Shown piece by piece: positions 43,126 through 56,133 of a stretch of 64,000 bases of DNA. The stretch comes from Blastococcus sp. URHD0036. Lineage in GTDB: Bacteria > Actinomycetota > Actinomycetes > Mycobacteriales > Geodermatophilaceae. A model generated the notes under the pieces. That model ran no database searches, had not been told where the DNA came from, and worked only from the letters and a program-made list of their open reading frames with translations. The position numbers and the translations under genes are program-made. The stretch is taken from the NCBI RefSeq assembly GCF_000701365.1, contig NZ_JNIK01000006.1, forward strand, positions 108,836 to 172,835, written 5' to 3'. Positions within the stretch are counted from its first letter, which is position 1. Every line of letters starts with the position of its first letter.

Positions 43126-43749
43126 GTGGGCGGTGAGACCGAGGCACCGGACGGCGGCTTCCTCGCTGCCCCGCCGTCCTCCCCCGGAGCCGACCGGCTC
43201 GCCGCCGGTGACCGGGAGCAGAGCGGTTTCGTCATGAACCTGACCCGCGCCTGGAGCCACCTGCCCGACGAGCACGACGCCCTGTTCGACCTCCTGGGCC
43301 GCGCCGCCGACGCGGCAGGCCTGGACCGGCGCGGCCGCGGTGTGCTCGTGGCCGCCACCGCCGGTGTGCTCGGCGATCCGCACTGCTCGCTCGCGTGGGG
43401 TACCCGGCTGGCCGAGGAGATCGGGGACGACGCGGCGGCCGGGGTCCTCGCCGGGGACGACACGGCCCTGGACGACCGGGACGCCGCCCTGGCGGCGTGG
43501 GCGCGCCGGCTGGCCCGCGATCCGAACGGCGCCGGGCCCGCTGAGGTGCAGCGGCTGCGGGACGTCGGCTTCGACGACCGGCAGATCATGGCGCTGACCC
43601 TGTTCACCGCGCTGCGCCTGGCGTTCTCCACGGTCAACGACGCCCTCGGCGCCCGGCCCGATCGTTCCCTGCGGGACGCGGCTCCGGCCGCCGTCCGCGC
43701 CGCCGTGGGCTACGGACGTCCGGTCGCCGCGGCCGACAGCGCGCGCTGA
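43126..43749 (+). CDS. Carboxymuconolactone decarboxylase/AhpD-like protein
   Basis: 207 residues, helical AhpD-like fold: FVMNLTRAWSHLPD, ATAGVLGDPHCSLAWGTRLAEE, and FDDRQIMALTLFTALRLAFSTVNDALG. AhpD uses CxxC; here only one Cys (DPHCSLAWG) remains, so classic thiol peroxidase chemistry is doubtful. It resembles so-called peroxidase-related enzymes. GTG 43126 follows GAGGAGG. A TAGCGT −10-like element lies at 43082–43087. Confidence 0.85.
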   Translation: MGGETEAPDGGFLAAPPSSPGADRLAAGDREQSGFVMNLTRAWSHLPDEHDALFDLLGRAADAAGLDRRGRGVLVAATAGVLGDPHCSLAWGTRLAEEIGDDAAAGVLAGDDTALDDRDAALAAWARRLARDPNGAGPAEVQRLRDVGFDDRQIMALTLFTALRLAFSTVNDALGARPDRSLRDAAPAAVRAAVGYGRPVAAADSAR

Positions 43750-43807
43750 CCGCTGCCGAACGCCCTCCGGGGCGGACGGGGCGGCGACGCCGTCCTATCG
43801 TCGCGGG

Positions 43808-45136
43808 ATGCGGACCCAACCGGCGGTGGAGGTCGAGGGGCCGGTCGAGGGTGCGCGACCGCCGTACGGGGCGCCGCCGGCCGAGGTCCTCGCCGCGCAC
43901 GGCTACGTCTGCGAGGAGTTCCGGATCAGCGGGGAGGCCGCCGCCTACGCGCACCCGGCCGGCGCCCCGCCGAGCGACGACGGCCGGTGGACCGCCGAGC
44001 CGGTCGCCACGGGCTCCTACCGGACCCGGCTGCTCGTCGTCCGCCCGGCGGACCCGGCCGTCTTCACCGGAACGGTCTTCCTGGAGTGGCAGAACGTGTC
44101 CGCCGGCGCCGAGCAGCCGGCTCCGACGGCGGGCGAGGTGTACCGGGGCCACGCGTGGGTCGGCGTCAGCGCGCAGATCGCCGGCGTCTACGGATCCCCG
44201 AGCCGGCTGGCCCGCGCCTCCCGGCGGGCGCCACTGCTGGACGCCGACCCGGAGCGCTACGCCGAGTTGCTGCATCCCGGGGAGCCGGCCTGCTTCGACA
44301 TCTTCTCGGCCGCCGCCGGCGCGGTGGGACGGCACCGGTCGACCGCCGTGGACCCGCTGGCGGGACTCCCCGTCGCCCGGGTCGTCGCGCTCGGCGGCTC
44401 CCAGTCGGCCATGCGGCTGTGCGCCTACGCGAACGCCATCCACCCGCGTCAGCCGCTGGTCGACGCCTTCCTGCTGACCGTGTGGGAAGGGCGCGCCCCG
44501 CGGCTGGATGCCGACACCGACCCGATGTACCGGCGGACCACCGTGCGCGAGGACCTGGGCGTGCCGGTGCTCGTGCTCAACAGCGAGTTCGAGGTGACCG
44601 CGACCGCCGACCTGGACCTGCACGACACGTCGCTGCGACGGGTCTGGGAGGTCACCGGGACCCCGCACGGCACGCTGCGGTCGTTCCCGCCTCCCGCGGC
44701 GGGCGAGTGGGGGCCGAACCCGGTCAGCTGGCGTCCGGTGTACGAGGCGGCGCTGCGCGCGATGCACCGGTGGCTCGCCGAGGACGAGCCGCCGCTGGTC
44801 CAGCCCCGGATCACCCTGGCCGGCCGGCCGAACCCGCGGATCGTGCGCGGCGAGGACGGGAACGCCTGGGGCGGGATCCGGCTGCCGGAGCTGGCGGTCC
44901 CGGTGGCCGAGCACCGCGGCCGCAAGGGCGGCACCGGCAGCGGTCCGGTCTTCGGCGGGCGCCGGGCGTATCCCGACGCCCTGGTGGCCCAGCTCTACCG
45001 CTCGCGGGCGGAGTACGTCGAGCTGTGGGAGCAGGCCGTCGACGACGCGGTGGCCGCCGGCGTCGTCCTGCCGGAGGACGCCGGGGCGATGCGGGCCCGC
45101 GGGGCCGAGGTGGCCGCGACCCTGCCGCTGCCCTGA
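43808..45136 (+). CDS. Alpha/beta hydrolase domain-containing protein
   Basis: 442 residues. The segment VVALGGSQSAMRLCAYANAI is the nucleophile elbow (G-G-S-Q-S), and a C-terminal His-containing NPVSWRPVYEAALRAMHRWL follows; this fits the alpha/beta hydrolase domain family PF20091. Substrate unknown. No signal peptide visible. TATCGT at 43796–43801 ends six bases before ATG 43808, so the message may be leaderless. It ends ten bases before tRNA-Ala, which lies on the other strand. Confidence 0.82.
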   Translation: MRTQPAVEVEGPVEGARPPYGAPPAEVLAAHGYVCEEFRISGEAAAYAHPAGAPPSDDGRWTAEPVATGSYRTRLLVVRPADPAVFTGTVFLEWQNVSAGAEQPAPTAGEVYRGHAWVGVSAQIAGVYGSPSRLARASRRAPLLDADPERYAELLHPGEPACFDIFSAAAGAVGRHRSTAVDPLAGLPVARVVALGGSQSAMRLCAYANAIHPRQPLVDAFLLTVWEGRAPRLDADTDPMYRRTTVREDLGVPVLVLNSEFEVTATADLDLHDTSLRRVWEVTGTPHGTLRSFPPPAAGEWGPNPVSWRPVYEAALRAMHRWLAEDEPPLVQPRITLAGRPNPRIVRGEDGNAWGGIRLPELAVPVAEHRGRKGGTGSGPVFGGRRAYPDALVAQLYRSRAEYVELWEQAVDDAVAAGVVLPEDAGAMRARGAEVAATLPLP

Positions 45137-45146
45137 GCCGGTGGAG

Positions 45147-45219
45147 TGGAGACGAGGGGAATCGAACCCCTAACCCCCGCCTTGCAAAGGCGGTGCTCTG
45201 CCAATTGAGCTACGTCCCC
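45147..45219 (-). tRNA. tRNA-Ala (anticodon TGC)
   Basis: 73-nt cloverleaf: acceptor GGGGACG/CGTCTCC (one G·T pair), D-arm AGCTCAATTGGCAGAGC, anticodon loop TTTGCAA, T-arm GGGGTTCGATTCCCC, discriminator A. CCA not encoded. Confidence 0.97.
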
Positions 45220-45224
45220 GTGGT

Positions 45225-45243
45225 GGCCGGCCAGCTGCCGGCC
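45225..45243 (-). terminator. Hairpin after the DLW-39 gene
   Basis: GGCCGGC and GCCGGCC flank CAGCT, seven bases downstream of the small gene stop on the minus strand and just before tRNA-Ala. Short but perfect stem. Confidence 0.5.
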
Positions 45244-45249
45244 GGGGGT

Positions 45250-45393
45250 TCAGCGGGTGGTGGGCGTGCTCACCGCCTGCGGGCCGGTCGTGGCCTCCGA
45301 CCAGAGGTCGGCCTCGTTCTTGCCGGCCGATCGCTTGCGCACGACGGCGGCCGTGGCCGCCACCGCCGCCACCAGGGCGATTCTCTTGATCAC
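45250..45393 (-). CDS. DLW-39 family small protein
   Basis: 47 residues: a hydrophobic/basic N-terminus (IKRIALVAAVAATAAVVRKR) and the EADLWSEAT motif that gives the DLW-39 family its name. Function unknown; in Actinobacteria it is found near gyrA and these tRNA genes. GTG 45393 follows GAGGAGG. It lies between tRNA-Ala and tRNA-Ile on the same strand with a hairpin on each side. Confidence 0.85.
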   Translation of the reverse strand: MIKRIALVAAVAATAAVVRKRSAGKNEADLWSEATTGPQAVSTPTTR

Positions 45394-45414
45394 GCGGCTC
45401 CTCCTCGAAGGACG

Positions 45415-45443
45415 CCGCGGCCCCTGTTCGGCAGGGGCCGCGG
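45415..45443 (-). terminator. Hairpin after tRNA-Ile
   Basis: CCGCGGCCCCTG and CAGGGGCCGCGG (12 bp, perfect) flank TTCGG. It lies 34 bp downstream of tRNA-Ile on the minus strand and ends before the DLW-39 ribosome site. Confidence 0.75.
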
Positions 45444-45476
45444 GGACCGGTGGACGCCGGCGGACCGGCACACGGG

Positions 45477-45550
45477 TGGGCCTGGGAGGACTTGAACCTC
45501 CGGCCTCATCCTTATCAGGGATGCGCTCTAACCGCCTGAGCTACAGGCCC
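45477..45550 (-). tRNA. tRNA-Ile (anticodon GAT)
   Basis: 74-nt cloverleaf: acceptor GGGCCTG/CAGGCCC, D-arm AGCTCAGGCGGTTAGAGC, anticodon loop CTGATAA read as GAT, T-arm GGAGGTTCAAGTCCTCC, discriminator A. CCA not encoded. Confidence 0.97.
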
Positions 45551-45583
45551 GTGGACCTCGAACAGCATACGTGGAGTCGAGGG

Positions 45584-45601
45584 GACCCCCGCAGGGGGGT
45601 C
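45584..45601 (-). terminator. Hairpin after DUF3566 (end of gyrA transcript)
   Basis: GACCCCC pairs with GGGGGTC around a four-base loop, seven bases after the DUF3566 stop on the minus strand and ahead of tRNA-Ile. Confidence 0.55.
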
Positions 45602-45608
45602 GTCCCTC

Positions 45609-46208
45609 TCAATCCCGCTCGGAGAGGGTGACCTCGAGCCCGCCGACGAGGTCGGAGCACAGGTTGTAGATGAAGGCCGCCACCGTGCACAGGGCGGTCA
45701 TGAGCACGATATTGATGGCGCCGATCACCGCGGCACCGCCGAACACGATGCCGGGCGTGATGGCGTTGCTGGCGGCTTCCTCGCCGTTGTCGCTGCCGAC
45801 CTGACCGATCAGGTCGTTGACGGAGTCGAAGACGCCGAGGCCGGACAGCACGCCGTAGAGGATCCCGACCGCGACCATCCAGATGAAGAACATCGCGATC
45901 GACAGGACGAGGGAGATCTTCAGGGCCGACCACGTGTCGATGTGCCGCAACTGCAGCCGGGCACGGCGCGGTCCGCGTGCCTTGCCCTTGCCGCCGGCCG
46001 GGCGGCCCGAGCCGTTCCGAGGCGCCACCGTCTGGCCGGCACCGGTCGCCGTCCCACCGGCCGGCGGGACGCTCCCGGCCGGCGTGGCACCGGCCGGGGG
46101 GACGCTCTCGGCGGCGGGCCCCGAGGGCGCGCCGGCGGGAGGGGCGGAGTCGGTGGCCTGGCCGGGCCGGGTGCCGGTCTGCACCGCACCCTGGTTCCGG
46201 TCGCTCAT
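45609..46208 (-). CDS. DUF3566 domain-containing membrane protein
   Basis: 199 residues. A long Pro/Ala/Gly-rich N-terminus (about 1–80) with repeated PPAG units, a basic patch (GKGKARGPRRARLQLRHID), then the DUF3566 region with two transmembrane helices (KISLVLSIAMFFIWMVAVGILY; VIGAINIVLMTALCTVAAFIYNL). Conserved directly after gyrA in Actinobacteria; function unknown. ATG 46208 follows GGAGA. Confidence 0.92.
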   Translation of the reverse strand: MSDRNQGAVQTGTRPGQATDSAPPAGAPSGPAAESVPPAGATPAGSVPPAGGTATGAGQTVAPRNGSGRPAGGKGKARGPRRARLQLRHIDTWSALKISLVLSIAMFFIWMVAVGILYGVLSGLGVFDSVNDLIGQVGSDNGEEAASNAITPGIVFGGAAVIGAINIVLMTALCTVAAFIYNLCSDLVGGLEVTLSERD

Positions 46209-46373
46209 GCTGGTCTCCGCTCCCCGGCGGGTGTCCGCCGCCGTGCCGCGCCCGGGGTCTCCGGGCACGCCCGGAGGCGCCCGGAGCGCCGGTCAGATCC
46301 TGGTCATCGGATCGGACGACCCCGGTGTCCGCGCACAGCACGGCACCGGGGGCCTCCGGCCCTGCTCCCCACC

Positions 46374-48842
<2,469 letters not shown>

Positions 48843-48944
48843 GTGTGGTCTCTCCGGTTCACGCACGGGGCTCGGACGTCAGGTGGCCCCCGTGCAGGGC
48901 CCCGGCGCGTGCTCGCGAGCGCTGGGGGGCACGGGGATCCGTCA

Positions 48945-51230
<2,286 letters not shown>

Positions 51231-52655
51231 TCAGCCGCGAGGGGCGTCCACCGGCTCGTCGGCCAGGTGCTCGGGGTCGATGCGGGCGGGGCCGGCGCCG
51301 GTGCGCTTGTTGACGGCGACCGTGACCCCCCAGAGGGCGATGCCGATCACGAGCAGGACACCGGCGATCCGGTACTGCTCCGCCGGGCGGCCGGAGAAGG
51401 GCGTGGCGAGGAAACCGCAGGCCAGCGCCCCGACCACGGGCAGGATCGTCGGCGTGCGGAAGTGGTCGGCGTCCACCGGGTCCTTGCGCAGCACGAGCAC
51501 GGCGACGTTCACGACGGTGAAGACGACGAGCAGCAGCAGCGCCGTCGTCCCGCCCAGGGCCGGCACCTCGCCCACGAAGAGGACCAGGCCGAACGCCAGC
51601 AGCGTGGTGAACGCGATGGCGGTCCACGGCGTCCGGCGGCCGGGCAGCACCCGGCCGAGCACCGGCGGGAGCACCCGCTCACGGGCCAGGCCGTAGACCA
51701 GCCGGCTGGCCATCAGCATGTTGATGAGCGCGGTGTTGGCGACGGCGAACATGGTGATGACGCCGAAGAGGCTGAGCGGGAAGTCCGGCGCCCCGGCCTC
51801 CACCACCCGGAGCAGCGGCGGGGTGTCGGGGTCGCTGAGCTGGTCGGCCGGCACGAGCGCGATCGCCGAGATCGACACCAGCACGTAGATCAGGCCGGTG
51901 ATGCCGAGGCCGGTCAACAGCACCTTCGGGAAGATCCGCCGCGGCTCCTTGCACTCCTCGGCCATGTTCACCGAGTCCTCGAAGCCCACCATCGCGAAGA
52001 ACGCGAGGCCGGTCGCCGCGATCACGCCGGCCAGGACGCCCTTGTCGCCGGTGTCGAACTCGCTGACCCGGCCGAAGTCGCCCTCGCCGCCGAAGAGCGC
52101 CCAGGCGCCGATGCCGATGATGATCAGCAGGCCGGAGAGCTCGACGCAGGTGAGCACCACGTTGCTCTTCACGCTCTCGCCGACGCCGCGCAGGTTCACC
52201 GCGGCGACCAGGGCCATGAAGCCCAGCCCGATGAGCGTGATGCCCCAGCCGTCGATGTCGACCTCGAACACCTCGGCGGCGTTCTCGCTGAACGCCCGCG
52301 CCGCGGTCGACGCCGAGGTGATCCCCGAGCTCATCACGGCGAAGGCGACGAGGAACGTGACGAAGTGGATGCCGAAGGCCTTGTGCGTGTACAGCGCGGC
52401 GCCGGCGGCCTGTGGGTACTTGGTGACCAGCTCCAGGTAGCTGAAGGCCGTGATCAGCGCGACCAGGAAGGCGATGAGGAACGGCAGCCACACGACCCCG
52501 CCGACCTCCGCGGCGACCGTGCCGGTCAGCGCGTAGATCCCGGTGCCCAGGACGTCGCCGATGATGAACAGCAGCAGCAGACCCGGGCCCATGACCCGCT
52601 TCAGCGACGGCTGGCCGCTGGTGGTGGTCGCCTCGCCGGTCTCCGTGCTCGCCAT
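51231..52655 (-). CDS. APC-family amino acid permease
   Basis: 474 residues with about twelve transmembrane helices. The first helix has GDVLGTGIYALTG (family GxGI motif) and helix 6 has FFAMVGFEDSVNMAEECKEPRRIFP. It should import or exchange amino acids or polyamines; substrate unknown. ATG 52655 follows AGGAGG; a longer frame to 52754 is basic and unlikely. Lies between gyrB and an ABC exporter, all minus strand; a parS site lies upstream of it. Confidence 0.92.
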   Translation of the reverse strand: MASTETGEATTTSGQPSLKRVMGPGLLLLFIIGDVLGTGIYALTGTVAAEVGGVVWLPFLIAFLVALITAFSYLELVTKYPQAAGAALYTHKAFGIHFVTFLVAFAVMSSGITSASTAARAFSENAAEVFEVDIDGWGITLIGLGFMALVAAVNLRGVGESVKSNVVLTCVELSGLLIIIGIGAWALFGGEGDFGRVSEFDTGDKGVLAGVIAATGLAFFAMVGFEDSVNMAEECKEPRRIFPKVLLTGLGITGLIYVLVSISAIALVPADQLSDPDTPPLLRVVEAGAPDFPLSLFGVITMFAVANTALINMLMASRLVYGLARERVLPPVLGRVLPGRRTPWTAIAFTTLLAFGLVLFVGEVPALGGTTALLLLVVFTVVNVAVLVLRKDPVDADHFRTPTILPVVGALACGFLATPFSGRPAEQYRIAGVLLVIGIALWGVTVAVNKRTGAGPARIDPEHLADEPVDAPRG

Positions 52656-52781
52656 CTGCGGCCTCCTGCTCGTCTCGGGGCTGGGACGACCGCCGTTGGT
52701 CGGTGGTCGAGATGATCTCCGCCCCGACCGGGGACCGCGACTCGGAGCGGGCACCGGGATGCCGGTGCCGCACGCGGCTGC

Positions 52782-52795
52782 GTTCCACGTGGAAC
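52782..52795. promoter_or_regulatory. parS: parS-like centromere site 3
   Basis: A third exact GTTCCACGTGGAAC, extended by one pair (C…G). It lies in the 151-bp gap between the permease start and the ABC exporter stop, about 7 kb from oriC, nearest of the three. Confidence 0.88.
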
Positions 52796-52806
52796 GCGGG
52801 CGCCGG

Positions 52807-54582
52807 CTACGGCTGGACGAGCAGCTGCGCGGCGGCGAGTTCGCGGTACAGGGGGCTGGTCCCGAGCAGTTCGTCGTGCGTGCCGGCGGCGACGACCCGG
52901 CCGCCGTCGAGGACGACGATGCGGTCGCTGTCGAGCACCGTGGACAGCCGATGCGCCACGACCAGCAGCGCCCGGTCCGCCGAGGCCGCGGCGAGGGTGC
53001 GCCGGAGCAGCTCCTCGTTGCGGGCGTCGAGGCTGGCGGTCGGCTCGTCGAGCAGGAGCAGCGCCGGCCGCGCGAGCAGCGAGCGGGCGATCGCCAGCCG
53101 CTGCCGTTCGCCGCCGGAGAGGAGCACGCCGTCGTCCCCGACCAGGACGTCCAGGCCCCGGGGGGAGCGCTGCACCACCCCGGTCAGGCCCACGTCGGCC
53201 AGCACCGCCCACAGCTCGGCCTCCGCGGCGTCGGGCGCGGCGAGCAGCAGGTTCTCGCGGATGGTGCCGGCGAGCACCGGCGCCTCCTGCTCGACGTAGC
53301 CCAGCCGTCCGCGCAGCGCTGCCCGGGGCAGGTCCCGGACGTCGGTGCCGGCCCAGCGGATGGCGCCACCGGTGAGCGGGTAGAAGCCCTCGACGAGCGC
53401 GAGCACCGTGGACTTCCCGGCACCGGAGGGCCCGACCAGTGCCACCCGGGAGCCCGCCGGCACGGTCAGGGAGACCCGGTCCAGCACCGGCGTCCCGTCC
53501 GGATAGGCGAAGGACACCTCGTCCAGCTCCAGCAGCGGGGTCCCGGTCGCCGGGAGCCGGGGGACGGCGACGGCGGTGCCGCCCCGCTCGGGCCGGGCGT
53601 CGTCCTCCGCGTCGAGCGCGAGCACCTCCTGGATGCGGGCCAGCGCGCCGAGCCCGGTCTGCAGCTGGGTGTAGGCGTTGATCGCCTGACCGAGCGGCAT
53701 CACGAGCAGGAACAGGTAGAGCACGAACGCGACCAGGTCGCCGACGGCGATCGAGCCGGACGCCACCCGGTAGCCGCCCAGGCCGAGCACCGCGAGGAAC
53801 GCCCCCTGGACGGCGATCGACCCGGCGGGCTGGACCAGGGCCTGCAGCCGGGCCACCGCGACCCCGGCGCGGTAGGCCCGCGTCGCCGCGGCGTCGACGG
53901 TGGACACCTCGCGGGCGGTCGCGCCGCTGGCCCGGATCGTCCGCACCGCCGAGAGCGCGCGCTCCACCGCGGCGCTCATCGCGCCGACCTCCTCCTGCGC
54001 CTGCCGGGACAGCCGCCGCACGCGCCGGCTCGTGGAGAAGGCCACGGCCAGGCCGAGGCAGACCGCGCCGACGGTGACCAGCAGCAGCCAGACGTCGACG
54101 AGGGCCATGGCGATCAGCGCACCGACCGCGACGACCACCGAGCCGGCCATCTCGACGACGCCGGAGGTGACGGTGGCCCGCAGCAGCGTGGTGTCGGCGC
54201 CGACCCGCGACATCAGGTCGCCGGTGCGCCGGCGGTCGTACTCGGCCACCGGCAGCCGCAGCAGCCGGTCGGCGAGGGTGCGGCGGGTGGTCAGGACGAC
54301 TCCCTCGGCCGCCCGCTGCAGCACGAAGGACTGGACGGCGCCGAGCAGCGAGGCCACCACCAGGACGAGGACGAGCGCGCTGACGATCGGCAGCAGCGCG
54401 CCGCCGTCTCCGACCGCGGAGATCAACCGGTTCACCAGCGCCGGCTGGGCCAGCGAGGCGGCGGCTCCGAACAGGGAGAGCACCGCGGCCAGCGTCAGTG
54501 CCCGCCGGTGCGGCCGCAGGAACGGCAGCAGCTGCCGCAGCCCGGCCGCCGGCCGCGGGGGCGCCGCGGGGTGCTCGCTCAG
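52807..54582 (-). CDS. ABC transporter, fused permease and ATPase (half exporter)
   Basis: 591 residues if started at CTG 54582. Six transmembrane helices (to about 330) precede the ATPase, with Walker A GPSGAGKST, Q-loop VEQEAPV, signature LSGGERQRLAIARSLLARP, Walker B LLLLDEPTASLD and H-loop VAHRLSTV. It resembles lipid/multidrug exporters. The first usual start codon (GTG 54483) would remove the amphipathic lead-in LRPHRRALTLAA and part of helix 1. Upstream in frame there is no ATG, GTG or TTG, but CTG 54582 gives SEHPAAPPRP and has GAGG nine bases upstream. Confidence 0.88.
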   Translation of the reverse strand: MSEHPAAPPRPAAGLRQLLPFLRPHRRALTLAAVLSLFGAAASLAQPALVNRLISAVGDGGALLPIVSALVLVLVVASLLGAVQSFVLQRAAEGVVLTTRRTLADRLLRLPVAEYDRRRTGDLMSRVGADTTLLRATVTSGVVEMAGSVVVAVGALIAMALVDVWLLLVTVGAVCLGLAVAFSTSRRVRRLSRQAQEEVGAMSAAVERALSAVRTIRASGATAREVSTVDAAATRAYRAGVAVARLQALVQPAGSIAVQGAFLAVLGLGGYRVASGSIAVGDLVAFVLYLFLLVMPLGQAINAYTQLQTGLGALARIQEVLALDAEDDARPERGGTAVAVPRLPATGTPLLELDEVSFAYPDGTPVLDRVSLTVPAGSRVALVGPSGAGKSTVLALVEGFYPLTGGAIRWAGTDVRDLPRAALRGRLGYVEQEAPVLAGTIRENLLLAAPDAAEAELWAVLADVGLTGVVQRSPRGLDVLVGDDGVLLSGGERQRLAIARSLLARPALLLLDEPTASLDARNEELLRRTLAAASADRALLVVAHRLSTVLDSDRIVVLDGGRVVAAGTHDELLGTSPLYRELAAAQLLVQP

Positions 54583-54592
54583 GGCGCGGACC

Positions 54593-55564
54593 TCAGCCGG
54601 CGACCGCGAGCGCGGCCACGACTGCCGCCAGCAGCCGCGCGTGGTGCTCGATGAGCTCGGGCCGGTGCCCGTCCGGGCGGATGGCCGCGACGTAGCCGCC
54701 GGACAGGCCGCCCTGTCCGCCCCCGGTGGTCCAGAACTCGTCGCCGTCGTCGCTGGCCAGCAGCAGGCTCCGCACCGTCGGGTCCTGCGCCAGCCGGCGC
54801 ACCGCCGGGGTGTCCTCGCTGCTCAGCAGCACCCAGCGCCCGTCGAACTCCGGGTCCCCGCTGGGGACGGGGACCAGCCCGCCGGTGCGGTGCTTCCAGA
54901 ACCGGGCCGGCGACAGCCGCAACCCCGGCACGGTCGCCAGGACAGGGGCGGCGGTGACCGCGTACTCCGGGACCACCCGGCGCTTGTCGGCGTACACGAC
55001 GTCGAAGGCCACCAGCTCGAGCGCGCCGTAGCGGCCGCGCATCACGCCGGCCGCCCGGTGGTCGCGGGTGAGCCGGGTCGGCGCCGTCGCGACCAGCTCG
55101 GCCAGCCCGGCGTCGCCCGGGCCGGTGCCGTCGGAGATCTCCCAGCCGTGCTGCACCGCCCAGCCCTGCGCGCCGACGGTGTCGCCCTGGTAGGCGAACA
55201 CCTGCTCGACGTCGGTCGGGCGGCGCGGACGGCGCGGTCCGAACAGGCCACCGCCGCGGGGCGGGGACTCCTGCGGCGGTGCCTGCCGGCCGCCCTGCTC
55301 CGGCCACGACTCGTAGCCCTCCCGGGGACGGGCCGGCTCGGCGGCCGGCAGGTCCCAGCCGGGCGGCTGCCAGCCGGCGTCCCCGGCCGGCCGGTCGGCA
55401 CCCGCCGGCCGGTCCGGGCCCGCGGGCGGGACCGCTGGCGGATCGGCGGGCGGGGGCGTGCTGCCGCCCTGCGGCCCGCCCTCGCCGAGGTGCGCCGGCT
55501 CCTGCCAGCCGCTGCCGTCGCGGTCGTCGAACCCGTCGCGGTCCCGGTCCTGCGGACCGCTCAT
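54593..55564 (-). CDS. Unknown protein with Pro-rich N-terminus
   Basis: 323 residues. About 1–115 is Pro/Gly/Asp-rich and probably disordered; the C-terminal half (about 120–320) is a globular domain with RPTDVEQVFAYQGD, RYGALELVAFDVVYADKRR and WVLLSSEDTPAVRRLAQDP. The alternation of strands and a helix recalls DUF3137-type proteins, but I cannot assign it. No membrane segment. ATG 55564 fits a GGGG site; the frame extends upstream without meaning. It ends ten bases before the ABC exporter CTG, suggesting an operon with it. DUF721 lies upstream. Confidence 0.7.
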   Translation of the reverse strand: MSGPQDRDRDGFDDRDGSGWQEPAHLGEGGPQGGSTPPPADPPAVPPAGPDRPAGADRPAGDAGWQPPGWDLPAAEPARPREGYESWPEQGGRQAPPQESPPRGGGLFGPRRPRRPTDVEQVFAYQGDTVGAQGWAVQHGWEISDGTGPGDAGLAELVATAPTRLTRDHRAAGVMRGRYGALELVAFDVVYADKRRVVPEYAVTAAPVLATVPGLRLSPARFWKHRTGGLVPVPSGDPEFDGRWVLLSSEDTPAVRRLAQDPTVRSLLLASDDGDEFWTTGGGQGGLSGGYVAAIRPDGHRPELIEHHARLLAAVVAALAVAG

Positions 55565-55632
55565 CGCCGTGCCCCGGTCGTGTCGCCGGTCATGTCGCCG
55601 TCCTCCCCGGGGCGGCCTCGCGCGAGGCCGCC

Positions 55633-56133
55633 CTATCCGTACGTGTCGCGTGGCCCTCGCCCGCGGACCGACCGCGGGCCCTTCTTCCAGCTCGGGGCCG
55701 TCGGTCCGACAACGCGCAAGCGGGTGACGACGTCCCCGCCCACCCCTGCCCGCAGCCGGCCGAGGATCGACGGCGCCATGTAGCGCAGCTGCGTGGCCCA
55801 CGCCGTGGACTCCGCCTCCACCAGCAGCTCGCCCTCGGACAGCGACTTCGGGCGGCAGTGCGCGGCGATGTCCGCGCCGACCAGGGCGTCCCAGCGACCG
55901 AAGACGCTCCCCACCCGGGTGTGGGCCGTCCAGTCCTGGTCGGTGACCAGGGAGTCGACCAGCCGGCCCAGCGGCTGGGGGTCGTCGGCGCTGGGCCCGG
56001 CCGGCGTCCAGCGGCGGCGCGGACCGGCGATGCGGCGCCGGGTCGGCTGCGGACGCGAGGCCGCGGCCGCGCGCGCCGCCTCCAGGGCCGCCCGCGCCAC
56101 GTCGCTGGGCCGGGCCGGCCGTTCCTCGGTCAC
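55633..56133 (-). CDS. DUF721 domain-containing protein
   Basis: 166 residues. A basic, Ala-rich N-terminus is followed by the DUF721 (DciA-like) domain: LGRLVDSLVTDQDW, VGSVFGRWDALVGADIAAHCRPKSLSEGELLVEAESTAWATQLRYMA. DUF721/DciA proteins load the replicative helicase in bacteria lacking DnaC/DnaI; in Actinobacteria the gene sits after recF. GTG 56133 overlaps the recF stop by four bases. Confidence 0.9.
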   Translation of the reverse strand: MTEERPARPSDVARAALEAARAAAASRPQPTRRRIAGPRRRWTPAGPSADDPQPLGRLVDSLVTDQDWTAHTRVGSVFGRWDALVGADIAAHCRPKSLSEGELLVEAESTAWATQLRYMAPSILGRLRAGVGGDVVTRLRVVGPTAPSWKKGPRSVRGRGPRDTYG

